Source of the DNA: MGBC163016 sp964518575
GTDB lineage: Bacteria > Actinomycetota > Coriobacteriia > Coriobacteriales > Eggerthellaceae
Length of the DNA: 64,000 nt
Direction: 5' to 3'
Assembly: GCA_964518575.1 (NCBI GenBank)
Contig: CAZFGW010000006.1
Coordinates: forward strand, 21,214 to 85,213
In this document: positions 62,075 to 64,000 of the stretch, piece after piece
How positions within the stretch are numbered: position 1 is the stretch's first letter
Layout: each line of letters starts with the position of its first letter
The notes under the pieces: model-generated
Told to the model about the DNA's origin: nothing
Databases searched by the model: none
The model's input: the letters and a program-made list of their open reading frames with translations, nothing else
Position numbers and translations under genes: made by a program

Positions 62075-63400
62075 TCACAGAACCTGTACGAAGCTTGCGA
62101 TGATCGCGACTGCCTCACTTGCCTGCTGGTTCGTCATGCCTCCTTCAGGAACACCGCAGCAAAACGCGATGTCACCGCCATAGGAGAAATACGGAACACC
62201 ACCTTTGACGATGATATTTTGCGGATCATCGAGCGCATGCGCGGACAGAAGGCAGATCGCCTCTGAGGTGGATACGGTTCCGTCCATGAAATCTTTCGCC
62301 GTTCCCGACTGCAATGCGACGCCCGCAACCACAAACGACCCCAAGGAACTGAGATCAATGCCCCGCGAAATGGATGGCGTGAATGATGCGTCACGGATCT
62401 TATCAATCGAGGAAACGATTGTCCGCGGACCGGTAGTTGAGGCGGGATACGCATAGAACGTGACTGCGATTGCGCGGTCGCTCTCGTTCACGAGCGAGAT
62501 CATTCCGTCCTCGGATTTCGACATATCAAGCTCCCAACCCGTTGGATAACGGAATTGGAAAACGGGGTTGTCCCCTGCAAGCGCCGGGTCGGAAGTCGTC
62601 AGCTCATACGCCATGGTCACCGGTTGCAGCTGCTCATAGCGAAGATCCTCTTCCTGCTCGATCGCGGGCTCGTCAACCACATCCTCTCCCGTGCTCACCG
62701 GTGTCGAAACAACGGAGATGACAAGGATGGCTACCAGGATGATTACGATGAGCGCTCCCCCACCGATTGCGATCATGATGTTTCCCGAGGACTGCGGGGT
62801 TCGCGCATTTTGCACTTTGGAAGCGATATCCATGCTGGTCGGACGCTTGAACGAAACGCGTGCTTCGCCCGATTCCATGATCGCGAGACGGTTGATGCCT
62901 TCATCATCCGGATCGAGTTCGTCGTCATCCTCGTCAATATCTATATCCACATCGTCTTCGGAGTCTACATCGTCGCTGTCATTGTTTTCAGATTCATCTT
63001 CTGCTTCTTCGAGGTCTTCCGTATTGTCATCGAACGTTTCTCCGGAATCATTATTGTCACCAGACAATTCGCCTGAAATATCATCGAACGCTTCTCCCTT
63101 ATCTTCGGGTTCACTCGATGTATCATCAAAGCTATCTTTATCATTAAGCGCGTCTATTTCGTCTGCCTCATCAACTACGATGGGCGCTTTTGCACAAACA
63201 GCTTCTTCCGTCTCATCTATTTCAGGAACGTCTTCGGGCTCATCTTTGATTTCAGATACGACGACATCGGTCTCTTCCTTGGCGCATGAGCGTGTCTTGC
63301 GCGCATACTTCCGAGTGTTTAACTGATTTGGTTGCTGCGCCGCGACGCTTTGCACGATCTTTGCAGAGATAGTCGGCTCAAAAAACGGAAACCGACTCAT
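62075..63400 (-). CDS. Membrane protein with very acidic cytoplasmic region
   Basis: About 441 residues from ATG 63400. The first 200 residues include a long Asp/Glu-rich, low-complexity part (for example DSDDVDSEDDVDIDIDEDDD); a helix follows (IMIAIGGGALIVIILVAILVIS) and the outer part of about 190 residues has a mixed fold (FQFRYPTGWELDMSKSEDG). I do not recognise the family. The start overlaps the upstream acidic gene, with weak GGAAAA as ribosome site; a longer frame starts at 63469. Confidence 0.65.
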   Translation of the reverse strand: MSRFPFFEPTISAKIVQSVAAQQPNQLNTRKYARKTRSCAKEETDVVVSEIKDEPEDVPEIDETEEAVCAKAPIVVDEADEIDALNDKDSFDDTSSEPEDKGEAFDDISGELSGDNNDSGETFDDNTEDLEEAEDESENNDSDDVDSEDDVDIDIDEDDDELDPDDEGINRLAIMESGEARVSFKRPTSMDIASKVQNARTPQSSGNIMIAIGGGALIVIILVAILVISVVSTPVSTGEDVVDEPAIEQEEDLRYEQLQPVTMAYELTTSDPALAGDNPVFQFRYPTGWELDMSKSEDGMISLVNESDRAIAVTFYAYPASTTGPRTIVSSIDKIRDASFTPSISRGIDLSSLGSFVVAGVALQSGTAKDFMDGTVSTSEAICLLSAHALDDPQNIIVKGGVPYFSYGGDIAFCCGVPEGGMTNQQASEAVAIIASFVQVL

Positions 63401-63629
63401 GCGTTTTTTCCGATCTCGACATAACCTCATCCTGCAAGGTATCCGATGCGTACTCATCAAGAGGAGCATTATCCGTTTCAGCGACAGCGTCAGGAGTTAG
63501 AACAGATTCTGATTCGGAAGAGAGCGCGATCGGCGGGAACATCGGAGAAGAAACGCTGCGTGCGATCTCATCTTCCGAAATAAAATCGTGCAGCGCGTGT
63601 TCGTCGTTATGTTCCTGTGCATGGGTCAT
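63378..63629 (-). CDS. Small acidic protein, unknown function
   Basis: An 83-residue, acidic, Ser/Glu-rich protein opening MTHAQEHNDEHALHDFISEDEIARS. It overlaps the next gene by 23 bases and has AGGCTGG eleven bases ahead of the ATG. Low complexity and lack of a motif leave it as a possible real small gene coupled to the larger one; no function. Confidence 0.45.
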   Translation of the reverse strand: MTHAQEHNDEHALHDFISEDEIARSVSSPMFPPIALSSESESVLTPDAVAETDNAPLDEYASDTLQDEVMSRSEKTHESVSVF

Positions 63630-63834
63630 AGTGCCAGCCTAGTGATCGATCCATCCACTGCGGATAGGCCGACGCTTCATATATGCCAGATGGCTTCAAC
63701 CGCAGCGTGCTTTCAATTATAAAGCAACTCAGTTTTAAGGATCTCATGGCGAAAACGATTGGGATAGATATTGGGATTGAACCATTCGTAACCAACAGCG
63801 AATCAATTCCAATAATGATTGGGTATAGACGCAG

Positions 63835-63880
63835 GAGCGAGATAAATCTCGCCCGCAATGGTACGTTATCGGGGTTGTTG
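63835..63880. repeat. Dispersed palindromic repeat, copy 4 (inverted)
   Basis: Core GAGCGAGATAAATCTCGCCCGC at 63835-63856 with two changed bases; the right flank AATGGTACGTTATCGGGGTTG is the reverse complement of the left flank of copy 1. It lies with copy 5 in the 370-base gap 63630-64000, where I support no gene. Confidence 0.8.
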
Positions 63881-63888
63881 CGGTTTGG

Positions 63889-63968
63889 GGTCACCATTGG
63901 CACAACGCAATCACCCGATGATTCATTATTGGGGTCGTTGCAAGACGGGCGAGATGAATCTCGCCCCT
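63889..63968. repeat. Dispersed palindromic repeat, copy 5
   Basis: Core GGGCGAGATGAATCTCGCCC at 63947-63966, with the left flank TCACCATTGG ... AACGCAATCACCCGATGATTCATTATTGGGGTCGTTGCAAG, alike over about 60 bases to copy 3. It is only 90 bases from copy 4 and oppositely oriented to it. Confidence 0.85.
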
Positions 63969-64000
63969 CATATGCCCATCGAGATGTCAATTCATTGGTT

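Noticed and set aside
63607..63990. 127-residue frame across the right-end repeats
   Set aside because: It consists largely of repeat sequence, with no ribosome site or motif.

Overview
The window is a gene-dense bacterial segment of about 56% GC by eye, almost entirely core genome, with most genes on the minus strand. Gene content suggests a Coriobacteriia-type actinobacterium (Eggerthellaceae-like), but I cannot name a genus. Reasons: a Gram-positive division/cell-wall cluster led by mraZ, an alaS-ruvX-mltG-aro block, a high-molecular-weight rubredoxin flavoprotein, an NADP-type [NiFe] hydrogenase, and many short proteins with an acidic cytoplasmic part, one membrane helix and an outer domain. 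There is no phage, integron, insertion sequence or CRISPR array.

Layout by coordinate: (1) 1-8025, the cell-wall/division cluster mraZ-rsmH-ftsL-like-ftsI-murE-murF-mraY-murD (cut at the window edge), with a four-repeat MraZ operator over its promoter. (2) 8098-20088, a minus-strand run: an RNA methyltransferase, cyclophilin, a TPR membrane protein, ndk, a four-subunit group 3b-like [NiFe] hydrogenase, then a YidC-glycerophosphotransferase fusion coupled to an LTA-synthase-like sulfatase-fold enzyme, ending in a terminator. (3) 20155-24785, tRNA-Arg, tRNA-Glu, a membrane glycosyltransferase, a glycolipid glucosyltransferase and infC-rpmI-rplT behind an attenuator; infC appears to start at AUA. 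(4) 24928-34370, two anchored proteins, an M16 peptidase, an amino-acid-type lipoprotein, a 239-nt structured RNA candidate, comF, a processive glycosyltransferase and ahcY. (5) 34543-45835, the riboflavin operon, the chorismate pathway genes, mltG and ruvX. (6) 45875-57043, alaS, permease, DUF948-like protein, UDG, alr, Mo-cofactor genes, eno and a rubredoxin flavoprotein. (7) 57297-64000, infA-rpmJ-rpsM-rpsK-rpsD-rpoA-rplQ-ecfT, then two acidic proteins and a palindromic repeat cluster.

The most unusual items are the YidC-TagB/F-like fusion with its sulfatase-fold neighbour (a possible envelope-polymer export module), the structured RNA between the solute-binding lipoprotein and comF, the non-AUG infC start with its leader hairpin, the hydrogenase large subunit that ends exactly at its processing site, a MurE with an altered substrate motif, and a dispersed palindromic intergenic repeat with five copies here.
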